The notes beneath the pieces were generated by a model. The model was not told the origin of the DNA and did no database searches. It worked only from the letters and a program-made list of their open reading frames with translations. From the NCBI GenBank assembly GCA_036877525.1, contig JAZGTH010000002.1, positions 2,278,001-2,342,000 of the forward strand: a DNA stretch of 64,000 nucleotides, read 5' to 3'. Position numbers and translations under genes: made by a program. Of this stretch, positions 37,261 through 47,437 are shown piece by piece (the first letter of the stretch is position 1; every line of letters begins with the position of its first letter). This stretch comes from Chromobotia macracanthus. Lineage: Eukaryota; Chordata; Actinopteri; Cypriniformes; Botiidae.

Positions 37261-38117
37261 CAAACAACTAGGGACTATAAAACATCCACTATTCAGACAG
37301 AAACCAGCTTTGGACTATCAAGCATAATATATTTATGTTGTATGAATAATTTATTTTGTAATTTCTGCTACTAGTAGCAACAAAAAGTATTGCAATCTCT
37401 TTAGGAGCCCGTCAGGGCCAGACATTACCATATTGTCTCAACCAATGAAGTGAGTTTGAGGCAAGACTATGTTTGTTCAACAAGTGGCATATGCAATGTA
37501 TTGTAAATTACATAATATTTATATTTTAGTAATTTTCAGCATTTTTAACCACTCTTTGGTTTGGCTAGTTCCAGAAATTCCATAACTCTTTTTTCTATTT
37601 TCTCCCTGTGATGTTTTATTTTTTGTTATTAATTTTTTTCTAGTTAAATGTAGTATAGTATGTGCTAAGCATATTTTCTTATGCCAAATATTTGGTGGTC
37701 AATAGCATAAAAGCAGCCACCAGTGTTCTTTAACAATATGCTTATATATCATTTGCCAAAAAGATGTTGATCAAACCATTTGTTGCATTTTAAGTGTTCT
37801 TGAAATGACAGACTATACTTGACAAATTTAACAGTGACACAAATTCAGGCAAAATTATCCAAAACTGATGCAGCTAATGATGAATATGTAATGTTATTTT
37901 ACCACATTGTACATGGAATGATTAAATCATATGTGAATATTGCCATTGTTCATCGTTGCATTTAAACTTAATGGTTTTTGGTCAGTGACCCCAATATTTT
38001 TATACAGTATATATAGAATCAAATGACAGACCAAAACCATATAAAATGTTGACAGTATTGGTGTGACAAATATTATAGCATAGCATAATTGTAAAGAATA
38101 AGATCTGCTTAAATAAA
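37261..38117 (+). terminator. fam110a: fam110a 3' UTR and candidate polyadenylation signal
   Basis: AT-rich noncoding sequence follows the TAA. AATAAA at 38112-38117 (in GCTTAAATAAAAATG) is the best placed signal, giving a 3' UTR of about 0.86 kb. Confidence 0.45.
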
Positions 38118-41100
38118 AATGAATTTATACCAGACCCTGTCTGTATTGTATTCTATCATGGATTGCTCTGTAAAGTGTAAATGTAATGTTTTATAGGGGT
38201 GCTGTTTCATCTTATATAACAATTGTATAGCATTTAAAAAACATTTGAAGGTCAACATGTTTTTGTTACATTTTTTTCACCATTTCCTGTTGTTATGGAC
38301 AAGAAAACAGTGAGGCATTTTTTTTAAAACTAATTAGTGCCCAAGCACTGAAAGTGTTTGGATTTTATTTAAAACAATTTTTTAAAGGTTTTTGGGGCGT
38401 TTGGGTCCCTTAACATGCTCACAAACGTGGAAACTTGGCACACGTGCCATATTAATCAGCCATTAGGGCAGGGCAAAGGCTGACATTGCATTCCAAGACA
38501 CTGAAGATGCAAAATTGCGAAGGATTTTTTGATATATCAAATGGTGTTGCCATGAGGCGGTAAAATTCTGGACAAAAAAGAGGATAAAGGAAGTCTCTAA
38601 TTTCTACAGCATGCATTGAGTGATTTATATCCAACTTGGCAAATATATGTGTTGCTGACTGATGCCATTGATATGACTACTGATATGAGTCATGGTCAGA
38701 CTGCCACCAACTGGCAACAATAAGTGTGCCACCTAAAACAAACATGGCTAAAATATGGCTGATATAAAGTTCTAGAAGGATTTGTGAAATCAAATTGCTA
38801 TCAACTGGCAGCAGGAAGTGTGTACATCAGAATTTCTTACTTAGACTTTAAAATAGTCTTCAGTTATTCTCAGAATTAAATGCATATTGCAGCTATGCAT
38901 CATTTTCTGAGAAACACCATGGGCTCCGTAATGCTTGGGCCCATCATTGCTGCTTGCAGATATATTTACAGTTTTGTATTCTAACTGAAGTAACTCAAAC
39001 AAGCAACACTACACTAACTAACACAGTCAGTCATATTTTTAACATATGTTAGATAAAATACAGTGATCAGTTTAAGCAAACTCAGCTCCTAATGTTTATG
39101 GCTCCATGCACCAGTTTCCTCTTTATGTGATAGGAAAGTTTCAGGTTTAGGTGTTATAGTGGATTTTCTTTAGGCAAATAATACAGCATAACTACACATG
39201 TCTCCGACTGGCCTGTCATTGTTTTCTGCTGTTTATAAAATTTTTTAATAACTTTCAGTTTTTTTACAAAAGTGGATTTGTGTTTTGTTGTTTTTTTGTT
39301 TCAACAGGATCACTTATGAGTGCAGAGATGGAGCCATTCCTGTAAATGGATGAAGAAGCTGGCTGGTGGGGCTATAATATAATATTGTCTGAAATTAGTC
39401 AAACTCATTGTCTGTCAAGTGCCAAAGCTACCACAAACAAGGTAATTCTTCTCAAATTCCCTGAAGCAGTTACTCTATTAATATGATATGAGCAGCATAT
39501 ATACAATCAATAAAATTAAACATTAGACAAGGGACCAGAAAAACAAGCAAAATACACCTTCTGTAACACTTTATAAGATTTTACCCCTCCTTATGAAACT
39601 TCATAAGGTTTTACCCCACTACATTTGTCTGACAGATTTAGTTACTATAGTTATTTGAAAAGCCTACTTTCTGCCATCTATTTCATACTGCCAGAGTTTC
39701 TATAAGGCCTCATTAGTAACTGCACCACAGATAATCTTGTTACTCTCTACATGTGTCTGACCATTTCTTTATCCAATTCATTGTTACCCCTCTTTCATGT
39801 GTACCACCCACCCCTACTCCTGTTTATTTCCTTCGTAACTGCCGCTCTCCCTCACCCACTCACTTTTCATCCATGGTTTCTGCTTCCCTCCCCCATAACC
39901 CAGTTCTCATTACTCAATGCTGAGATAGCAACTGATACTCTTTAAACAACTTTAACATCTTTTATGAACGATGTCTCCCCTTTCACCTGCAGGCCAGCCC
40001 ATGCAACACCCTCCAGTCTTTAGCTTTCTGAGACCCTTTATTGATGCAGGCTCAGGTAACCCAACTACTCAAAAAACGAACTGTCGACCCCTCAGCAATT
40101 ATATTAATATTATATTAATATTAATTATATTAATTGAAACTGGTCAACAATTATAGACCAGTTTCACTCCTGTCCACTCATCACTCCTATCCTTCTGTCC
40201 TTTCAAAGTTTCTTGAAAAGGTTGCATGTAACCAGCTCTTTTCTTATCTCTCACAGAACAACCTACATGACAACAGTCTGGATTCAAAGGATATTCCACA
40301 AAGATTGCCCTTCTGTCTGTTAAAATCTATGGGAGGCAAGAGCCAGTTTCGTGTTGTCTGTTCTAATGCTTGACCCCTCAGCCTTTGAGACAGTGAACCA
40401 CCATATCCTTCAACTCATAAACAGATTTTTTAAGGTGTCACTGAGAGAAGAGGAATCAATGCCACATCAGCTGATCACTGGTGTTCCTTAGGGGTTGGTC
40501 ATTGGTTCTCCTCATTCCAGTATACACAGCTTCTCTGGGTTCAGTCATTTAAAGCACATGGCATCTTTCATCATTGCTACACAGACAACATGCAGCTTTA
40601 CTTGTCATTACAACCTGATGACCCACCATCTCCCCCTGACTTCTGCTTTGCTTTTTAGCTTGAAGGAATGACATCTTCAGCTCAGCCTTAGTAAGACGAA
40701 ACTCCTGGAACTCTCAGCCAACACATCATTACTGTTCAACTTGGATCACTAACTCTTACACATTCTCAGTCTGCTAGGAACCTCGGGTGGTGTTTGATAA
40801 CCAGCTGAAATTCACAACTTACAGTGCAACATTCTCTTTGTCTTTCAGGTATGTGCTCTACAACATCAGTAAAATCTGACCTTTCCTGTCTGAGCAGGAA
40901 AGGGCAGATTTTGCAAAAACATTTTGCATTTTACTTTATAAATGGAACAAAAATGACTAAATACTAAAACTTTATAAATGGAACAAAAATTACAAAAATT
41001 ACAGAAAGTCAATGTAACAATAAACAGAAAAAGGTGCCCAGAATTGACTTTTCTGTAAATGAGGGTAACTTTGTAAAAGTTGTTTTTGATGGGCTATTGT

Positions 41101-41502
41101 GCCGTGTGCTGAGCCTGTGGGAGGATCAGAGCACCAGTTCAGTGAAATCAGGTGCACTTATACTTCACAGTTCAGATGGACTTGTTTCACTGGTTTCAAT
41201 CCTCTAAGGAACAGGCACTATTAAAACCAACAAAATCAGTGAATTGGGGTGTGTTCGGTTGTGATGAAAGAATAAAGCCACGGATTACCAGGCAGAGAGC
41301 TAGTGTACTATCAGCTCAACCTTAACAGCAGTATGCTGACTGATAAAACATGGACGAATAAAAAAGAGACTGTATCTGTGATAAACATGGGCCTAGAAAA
41401 ATAACACCACGGTTCTTTCTGCAAAGTTGTTCATAAATTACACATTCACAGAGTGACACTCTCTGCCTCTTTGCAATAGAAGGTGAGCCTTCCTTTTTCT
41501 AG
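38118..41502. other. fam110a to mfsd2-relic intergenic region
   Basis: Contains an unclassified repeat related to that at 20.9-23.5 kb (about 38.38-38.83 kb: ccaccaactggcaacaataa) and a dead LINE (about 39.97-40.83 kb). At 39,309, TTTCAACAG precedes a short frame (MSAEMEPF, then a stop) that could be an old 5' exon, but I cannot assign it. Confidence 0.5.
39970..40830 (+). mobile_element. L2/CR1-like LINE reverse-transcriptase remnant
   Basis: NYRPVSLLS at about 40.14 kb, VLSKFLEKVACNQLFSYLSQ, then GVP-stop-GLVIG (normally GVPQGSVLG) near 40.48 kb, and HCYTDNMQ near 40.57 kb where the catalytic YADD should be. Frameshifts and the lost catalytic Asp show it is dead. Confidence 0.75.
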
Positions 41503-41591
41503 GAAGCTGTGTTATGCAGAAGGGGGTGCCCATATCAGATGACCAACATTGCTATGTATCTCTACAAATCTTTCTGCTGGATGTAGTGCAG
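41503..41591 (+). pseudogene. mfsd2-like relic exon: first transmembrane segment, two frameshifts
   Basis: Acceptor TTTTTCTAG and donor GTAAGA are intact. The family peptide runs through three reading frames, so at least two single-base indels lie within 89 nt. This is the clearest proof of inactivation. Confidence 0.8.
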
Positions 41592-41874
41592 GTAAGAATG
41601 ACATCAGCATTTTCTCATCTTTGGATGAATAACAGTCCAAGATGCCTAACGACGGTTTTGCATAGTCAAATAAACCCTCATCACAGTCCATCCATCCGTC
41701 CTTATCTGCAGAATTACCTGCTTCAGTCTGAATGTGCTTTATATATACCTCATCTCATATTTAGGAAGTTTTATAAACATATTAAACTTGATTTCGCTTG
41801 GTGGACAATTAAACAGATTAAAAAGAATTCCCATAGACTAGTTTTATTTCAGACTATAGACTGTTTAATGCGAT

Positions 41875-42170
41875 AGTTCACCAAAAATGTAACCTCATAT
41901 ACTCATTTTCATGTAATTAAAAACCTATATATCTTTCTCTTCTGTGGAACACAGAAGATGATATTTTGAGAAATGTCTGAGTGGTTTTGTGTCCATACAA
42001 TGAAAATTAATGATGCCACTGTTGTTTGGCTACCACTATACTTCAAAAAAGATTCTGTGTTTTTTGAAGTATAGTGTGACGTTCAGTCCTAAAACGTCAT
42101 ACAGGTTTGGAATGACATGAGAGTAAATTATGGAAGAATTTTTTTATTTTTGGTTGAACTGTCCCTTTAG
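41875..42170. mobile_element. hAT-type cyprinid MITE with internal hairpin
   Basis: The ends agttcaccaaaaat and (inverted) atttttggttgaact are the common gttcacccaaaaatg / gggtgaactatcccttt termini of cyprinid repeats. It sits between two mfsd2 relic exons. A perfect 17-bp hairpin is at 42,034-42,076. Confidence 0.65.
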
Positions 42171-42291
42171 CACAGCATTCCATCCCTATAATCGTATCTC
42201 TTTAACAAGTGGAAAATACTTCATATCCATTTATGTATTTATCATCATCCCTCATTCTATCTGTTTATTTGTTTCTTCATTTGCTCTGCAG

Positions 42292-42345
42292 ATGGAGGCA
42301 TCTTTTGTGTTGGATGCCATCACTGACCCACTTGTTGGGTATCTA
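42292..42345 (+). pseudogene. mfsd2-like relic exon: DAITDPLVG motif
   Basis: After GCTCTGCAG the frame reads MEASFVLDAITDPLVGYL up to a GTGAGT donor. The VGRAWDAITDPLVG motif of MFSD2 proteins is recognisable, but roughly nine residues that normally precede it are gone. Confidence 0.75.
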
Positions 42346-43369
42346 GTGAGTTAGAGCTGTTAAAGAAATATTAAGAGTTTATTTTGTATTCAAGTCTCTT
42401 GTTAACCAGACAATGTTTTTGACTTGTTTCACTGTTTATTAACAGGCTGGAAAATTAGTTCACAGTAAAAAGCTGGTGTGATAGAATTACCATGCTATAA
42501 CAGGTAAAAACACAAACTTTCTTTCACTTATTTTAGCAAGAATACATGAAAGTTACATGTCATAAACACCCAGACAACTAATCAAAAGTTTTAAAGGAAT
42601 GGAATGCTTATAAAGTTAAGTGCATGTTGTAAGTTTGCATAAGACAACACAAACGTTTCTGGTTTATACACCACAATGCAGTGAGCTCAGCATTCAGCGT
42701 GCCCTATAACTAACCATCAACTGTCTTTTTCAGATGTTCATGACTGTACAACATCTATTCTTCCTCTTCTTTCAATCACAAATTAGCTGACTTCCATTAG
42801 TAGCACTCTCTTGCTCATTATTGAGGTCAAAGTGCTGTTATATCACACAGCTGCCCCCACACTATGAGCTGTTGTATTTTTCCCTGACTTTTTCTTTTTT
42901 TGTTGCGTGTGGCCGGCCCAGAGCTAGAACTGTCTTGGGTATCTTTTGCAACCTGAGGATGAGACGTGGAAAGAAAATAAATATTAGCATAGAAGCCATT
43001 CACATAATAATATTTATTATTATTATTATATTATATTATAATTGTATTATTATGTATAACACCTACTAAATTGAATTATTTTAGCCAGTGTTTGTGTATT
43101 TGTATGCTAATCTGAGTACCGTGTTACATCAGTATCCATTAAAATCAATTGTTGAGTCTTTTATCCAGAATTCTGTTAATTTCTCCTATAGGGCTCACTA
43201 GATTTTGAAACTGAGCCACTGTAACCTGTTATTACACTGCCAATACTAAAATAACAACAAATTCATAATAGGATATGTGGCTTTTCAGTAAACAGATTTG
43301 GCAGTTGTTTCAACAGTTGCTCCGAATGTTTACTGTCTAACTGTGTGCACATCTGTCTGTCTCCATCAG

Positions 43370-43440
43370 GAATGAGTGCGGAGGCGTTAGCTAATCTGAT
43401 GACTGCTGTGATACAAGGTCAGTCGCTGTGGGTGTATAAC
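43370..43440 (+). pseudogene. mfsd2-like relic exon: M(T/S)xExLxxLM...IQGQ segment
   Basis: After CTCCATCAG, two bases that would complete an Arg codon are followed by MSAEALANLMTAVIQGQ. In MFSD2A/B this follows SATAYR, so the exon boundary is in the expected place. The 3' edge is uncertain; a GTCAGT donor lies inside the IQGQ codons, and the frame drifts from the family afterwards. Confidence 0.7.
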
Positions 43441-44380
43441 AAAGGCAGAAATAAGGCCTGTCTCAACGTAGATCAAACACAGCAGTTTCCACACAGCACA
43501 CCTTCTCCCCACGCACAGCACAGCATGATGTTGTAATACCACCCACACACAAATACCACACTTCACTTCATGACTTTACATAATGCGTAGAGCAACTGTT
43601 CTGATACCTGGGCAGCTGTTTTACAGAGCAGTCTCCTTTCTGCAAAAGAATAATATCATTTGTAGTGCCTGCAGAGGAACCATACTAAGGGCCAGGAGTC
43701 TGAACGCCTCTGTTACCCTGAGTCTTACACTTTGCAACGCATTAAACTTTGTGGTAAGGACATGAATGATACCATCTGCTTGAATGGGGAAGACAGATTA
43801 TCTCCAAAATCACTGGTTAAGGTCACAATAAAACAATGTATTCCAGAACAACTAACAAACTTTAAATTTTGTTTCTAGAGCTCAAAATGTCAACAGAAAC
43901 ACTTTTTCCAGGTCACTTCAGCTGCTGGGCATGTGCAAAGGCTGTCAAGTACCTCACACATGTATTTTTATTATGTGAATTGGATAAACAGTTTTATATA
44001 CATATTTGTGTGTGCCTTCCATCAGAGAACTGCCTTTATGACATCAGAAGTAGTTCTGAGTGCTTTGTCTTTTGTGTGCTGCATAGCGTTTTACTGTGAA
44101 GATTTACTAAACCACTGCAGTTGTATGGATTACTTTTATGATGGATGCGTTTTTTGGCTTGAGGGTGAGTAAAGAACCTTTGACTGAAACTAAACAAAGC
44201 TTATGTTTGCAACAGTTCAGACCTTTTATGGAAGTCTGAAACTAAGTGATGTGTTTTGTTAAAGCTTCATGGATATTAAGCATGTGCGTGTAGTCATGCA
44301 GATGGAGTTGTGTTGGACTTAAATTGCTTTTGGCCCCTGTATTGATCATCCTTTTGATGGTGGGTTTAATGTATCTTTAG

Positions 44381-44469
44381 GGTTTATCTTTACCCAATCA
44401 ATGACACACATCGGCAGCAGACTCAACAAAATCTTGGACACAGGACCTAAGATTGACTACAGATCTGAA
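44381..44469 (+). pseudogene. mfsd2-like relic exon: C-terminal tail
   Basis: After TATCTTTAG the frame reads VYLYPINDTHRQQTQQNLG before a stop. The final cytoplasmic tail of MFSD2 proteins has YPIDEERRRQNKKAL at this place. Confidence 0.65.
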
Positions 44470-44699
44470 ATGTGTAAATTACCTTGAAGGTTAAATTATT
44501 TAAAATAATGTATAAGATGTATAAGAATAATTTCTCATTATGCTTCTGTCACCATCTCTGTTTGTAACATTCCTGTTTTGTAACAAAGTGCCTGACATTT
44601 GTCACAAAATCAGACCCGACCGTTTTTAAATCAATTTAAAATTATAAATCAGTGTTCAGCTTTCTGTGTTTATCCAAGAATTGTAGCTTTAACAAACTG

Positions 44700-45075
44700 A
44701 TGCTTTAACGTGGCAGAGGAGAACTGGCCCTCCCGGTTGAGCCTGGTTTTAAAAAGGTTGGACCCAAGGTTTTTTCTTCATTTATACATTACTGAAGTTT
44801 TGGTTCCTTGCCACTGTCACCCTGTTGGGTTGCTTACTGCTGACTGCTGACATTTAACTTGGCTTAGGATATTGCTTTAAGCATAATGATCTAACTACAG
44901 TCCTAAAGTCTCTACTATTTCTCTGTCTTTGTCTCCCTCGCTCTGTCATTATGCAATGTTTTAGATATTTTATGGTATTATTTTAAATCCCTTATACCCT
45001 TGTTCTATAAATTTGTTTCTTATTTCTAAGCGCCATCTTCATGTAAGCTGGAATGGCACATCTTGCTTAATATGA
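44700..45075 (+). mobile_element. LINE 3'-UTR fragment
   Basis: ggccctcccggttgagcctg, ggttccttgccactgtcacc and gccatcttcatgtaagctgg are the reverse complements of blocks at 54.2-54.67 kb, so this is a second, plus-strand copy of the same LINE 3' region. Confidence 0.7.
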
Positions 45076-45082
45076 TAACTTG

Positions 45083-45335
45083 CACTGTAAAAAAAACTTT
45101 GCTGCCTTAAATTTTTACATTTAATCAACTTGGCTTTACACGTCATTTCAACTTAATATCTTGATTGGTATAACTTAAAAAAATAGGTTAAGCAAATTTC
45201 CAACTATTTCTTGTAAGTTACATGAACTCCACACCATTCAAGATTACAAAGAGTAAATTGAAATGTCTTGAAATGAAATTGAAACCAAACTGATTAAACT
45301 TAAAAATTTAAGGCAGCAAAGTTTTTTTTACAGTG
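45083..45335. mobile_element. Palindromic MITE
   Basis: cactgtaaaaaaaactttgc / gcaaagttttttttacagtg are perfect inverted ends, and the homology extends through gccttaaattttta. The 253-bp element carries TG next to both ends. CACTG ends with a 2-bp duplication would fit a CACTA-like superfamily, but this is not certain. Confidence 0.7.
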
Positions 45336-45576
45336 TGTGATATGATAAAATCAATCATATTAATTGACTAAATGTGGCATAGTCTTAAAAGTACATACTG
45401 TTTTAGTAGGCAGTCTGAATACATTACACATGTTCATGTACTAGAGGAAGTAAGGCTTTGTGTTGTCAGAAAACTTAAAAATATAACCGTTTAGATTATT
45501 CAGACAACTATTGGGGAGCTGACACAGATGTCAATGCATCAGCTTGTAGTATCAATTATATTTTATAGCAAGTATT

Positions 45577-45590
45577 GTTACCATGGTAAC
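45577..45590. promoter_or_regulatory. Palindromic RFX X-box upstream of fkbp1a
   Basis: GTTACCATGGTAAC is a perfect 14-bp palindrome that fits the full X-box bound by RFX factors (two GTTRCC half-sites with no gap). It ends 146 bp before the fkbp1a ATG, beside a GTCAG partial CRE and a locally CpG-richer stretch. Function is inferred. Confidence 0.6.
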
Positions 45591-45736
45591 GTCAGTCCGC
45601 AGATAAACTGTTGTTCGCCGTTAGGGGCGGTAGATCCTCGTGTGCTGCATACAGGGTTTATCCGTCCTCAATCACAATTACTGAATCGAAGCGCATTTTC
45701 AGTGCAGAGCTACAGGACTAAAAACAGGAAGACAGG

Positions 45737-45773
45737 ATGGGAGTCGAAGTCGAAACCATTACTCCTGGAGACG
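45737..45773 (+). CDS. fkbp1a: fkbp1a exon 1 (coding part)
   Basis: ATG in ACAGGATGG starts MGVEVETITPGD plus one base. The donor is GGTAAAAT. The following 195-bp intron ends TTTTTTAG. Confidence 0.95.
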
Positions 45774-47391
45774 GTAAAATATGCACATTATTAAATCCTA
45801 TCGACATTTTACACTCCACTACACTTAAATATACATAACTATTTATGTTTTTATCGGTACAATGTTACTATTTTTCATAACGGCCTGCTACCTTAATACT
45901 AACTTATAACCCACATGGTTTTAACATCAACGTTTCATATTTTTCCTGTATTTTGTTGATTTTTTTAGGACGTACTTTCCCTAAAAAAGGACAGGCGTGT
46001 GTCGTTCACTACGTGGGTAAGTTGAGTGTTTATATATATTTATATATATAATATATATATATCGATGACTCGTGCTAATAGGTTTAGCCACTGGGTTAGA
46101 ATTAGCCAGTTAGCCGCCTTTACACAAAGATACTTTACCATCCGCAGTCGGAGCATTGTTGCTTTAAAATAACTTCACACCTTAAAGATTTAACGCATAC
46201 CACTTCTTTAATTCGTCACATTTGTCGCTACTCTCAGATCTTGTGTATGGACAAACCGCGGCCTGTGTTTTCATGTATCGTTCATGCAGCGGTTAAAGTC
46301 ATTGATGCCGAGGTGGGCAGTGTTTAAAATCGTCTTAATGACGAGATGGGCTGTTTTTGAAGTTGTTCAGGGCATTACAGGCTTCTCCGAACGTTCAAGT
46401 CGAGTGTTTACATGTAAACGTTAGGGAGGCGCTTGCGATGCTCGGAAATTGAGGCTCGAACGCGCGTTTGATAATGCTTACAATGTTTTGACTTAGAAGT
46501 ATTTTAAGGATTCTAAATGTAAAAGTATTTTAAGTGATTCGGACTTTAGGAATGCGACGACGCTAAAAATGGCTTCGGTTCAAACGTTGTAACGTGACAT
46601 GGTGCCTAGCAGTCCTAAAGGTTTGAACGCTTGAAACGTGCCGGTTCTGTTCAGAATACTTGGATTGGAACACGCCTTTGATGTATGGGTAGACAGCTTG
46701 CTAGGTTTTTGAAATGCAGCCCAAATTGTTTTCAGCAGACAAGGAACGGTATTGTCTTAATAGTTAGGTGTTGACGTTAATGAAGCAGGATGTTACATTG
46801 TGGTAATTTTGGTTTGTGTGAATTTTAAATATTACGGCTGAGTAGTTTCATACAGTAGCTTTCATATGTGTTTTACATTTCACAGGTTCTCTGACAGACG
46901 GACACACGTTTGACTCTTCCCGGGACCGGGGCAAGCCTTTCAAATTCAAGATAGGCAAACAGGAAGTCATCCGTGGATGGGATGAGGGAGTAGCCCAGGT
47001 ACTATTATACACCTTTATTTAAATAAATATTTCCAATAAATTTGATTTCTGAAACAAATGTGGCTGGCCTATATTAAATTTTTGTGTATTTGCACACCAT
47101 TTGTTAATAAAGTAGGTCTTTAGGACAATTTTCCCTTTTGCTTAAGTTGACAAATACACAGAAGCTGACTGTTTTCCTTTGATAACCAAGCTACTTTTCA
47201 ACATTTATTATTGTTTTTTATGGGATGTAATTTGGCTAATTAACCTTTTCCGCATATAACAGATGAGTGTGGGGCAGCGTGCCAGGCTGACTTGCACTCC
47301 GGACTTTGCTTATGGGAGCAAGGGCCACCCAGGCATCATTCCTCCCAATGCCACCCTCATATTTGATGTGGAGCTGATTGGTTTGGAATAA
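45737..47391 (+). CDS. fkbp1a: FK506-binding protein 1A (FKBP12), peptidyl-prolyl isomerase
   Basis: Four exons (45737-45773, 45969-46016, 46886-46998, 47263-47391) join to 327 nt, giving 108 aa, the exact FKBP12 length. FKBP12 is a cytosolic peptidyl-prolyl cis-trans isomerase; it binds FK506/rapamycin, stabilises ryanodine receptors and restrains type I TGF-beta receptors. The protein begins MGVEVETITPGDGRTFPKKG and ends IIPPNATLIFDVELIGLE. All pocket residues are present (Met-inclusive numbering): Tyr27, Phe37, Asp38, Phe47, Val56, Ile57, Trp60, Tyr83, Ile91/92, Phe100. Trp60 marks the FKBP12 class; FKBP12.6 (FKBP1B) has Phe there, although LTCTPD is FKBP1B-like. GSLTDG in the first loop recalls fish fkbp1a copies. 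Teleosts have two fkbp1a paralogues and I cannot say which this is. Every splice site is GT-AG. Confidence 0.96.
45969..46016 (+). CDS. fkbp1a: fkbp1a exon 2
   Basis: 48 nt encoding RTFPKKGQACVVHYV between split Gly codons. The donor GTAAGT is a perfect consensus. An AT dinucleotide repeat lies just inside the next intron. Confidence 0.95.
46023..46062. repeat. AT dinucleotide microsatellite
   Basis: tatatatatttatatatata and following alternating AT, just inside fkbp1a intron 2. The rest of that intron (to 46.7 kb) is noticeably richer in CpG than its surroundings. Confidence 0.8.
46886..46998 (+). CDS. fkbp1a: fkbp1a exon 3
   Basis: 113 nt encoding SLTDGHTFDSSRDRGKPFKF and KIGKQEVIRGWDEGVAQ, which holds most of the ligand pocket. 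Acceptor ATTTCACAG, donor GTACTA. Confidence 0.95.
47263..47391 (+). CDS. fkbp1a: fkbp1a exon 4 (last coding)
   Basis: Begins with MSVGQRARLTCTPDFAYG and ends with ELIGLE and TAA. The acceptor is CATATAACAG. AATAAA overlaps the stop codon (GGAATAAAG) but is too early to be the main polyadenylation signal. Confidence 0.95.
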   Translation: MSVGQRARLTCTPDFAYGSKGHPGIIPPNATLIFDVELIGLE

Positions 47392-47437
47392 AGCCCCCAC
47401 AGTTGGACTCAGGTTATTCCCTATTCATTCTTTCAGG

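Larger units (their letters stand above)
41503..44469 (+). pseudogene. Relic of an MFSD2-family lipid transporter (mfsd2b-like)
   Basis: Four exon-like islands in the right order match MFSD2A/B, 12-helix major-facilitator carriers of lysolipids or sphingosine-1-phosphate. 41503-41591 gives KLCYAEGGA, then PYQMTNIAMY, then SLQIFLLDVVQ in three successive frames, where the family reads LCYA-GGAPYQVTG...LQIFLLDVAQ. 42292-42345 gives DAITDPLVGYL with about nine codons missing upstream and a TAG shortly after. From 43370, MSAEALANLMTAVIQGQ matches the MTVE-LGTVLGTAIQGQ region. From 44381, VYLYPINDTHRQQTQQNL matches the C-terminal YPIDEERRRQNKKAL. Splice sites survive at several islands. The middle transmembrane exons were not found. 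Two frameshifts, a deletion and missing exons argue for decay rather than an intact gene. MFSD2B rather than MFSD2A is suggested mainly by its position beside an FKBP1 gene. Confidence 0.8.

Noticed and set aside
45737..47391. Assignment as fkbp1b (FKBP12.6)
   Set aside because: LTCTPD and IIPPNATLIFDVEL are FKBP1B-like, but Trp60, which is Phe in FKBP12.6, and RGWDEGVAQMSVGQ favour fkbp1a.
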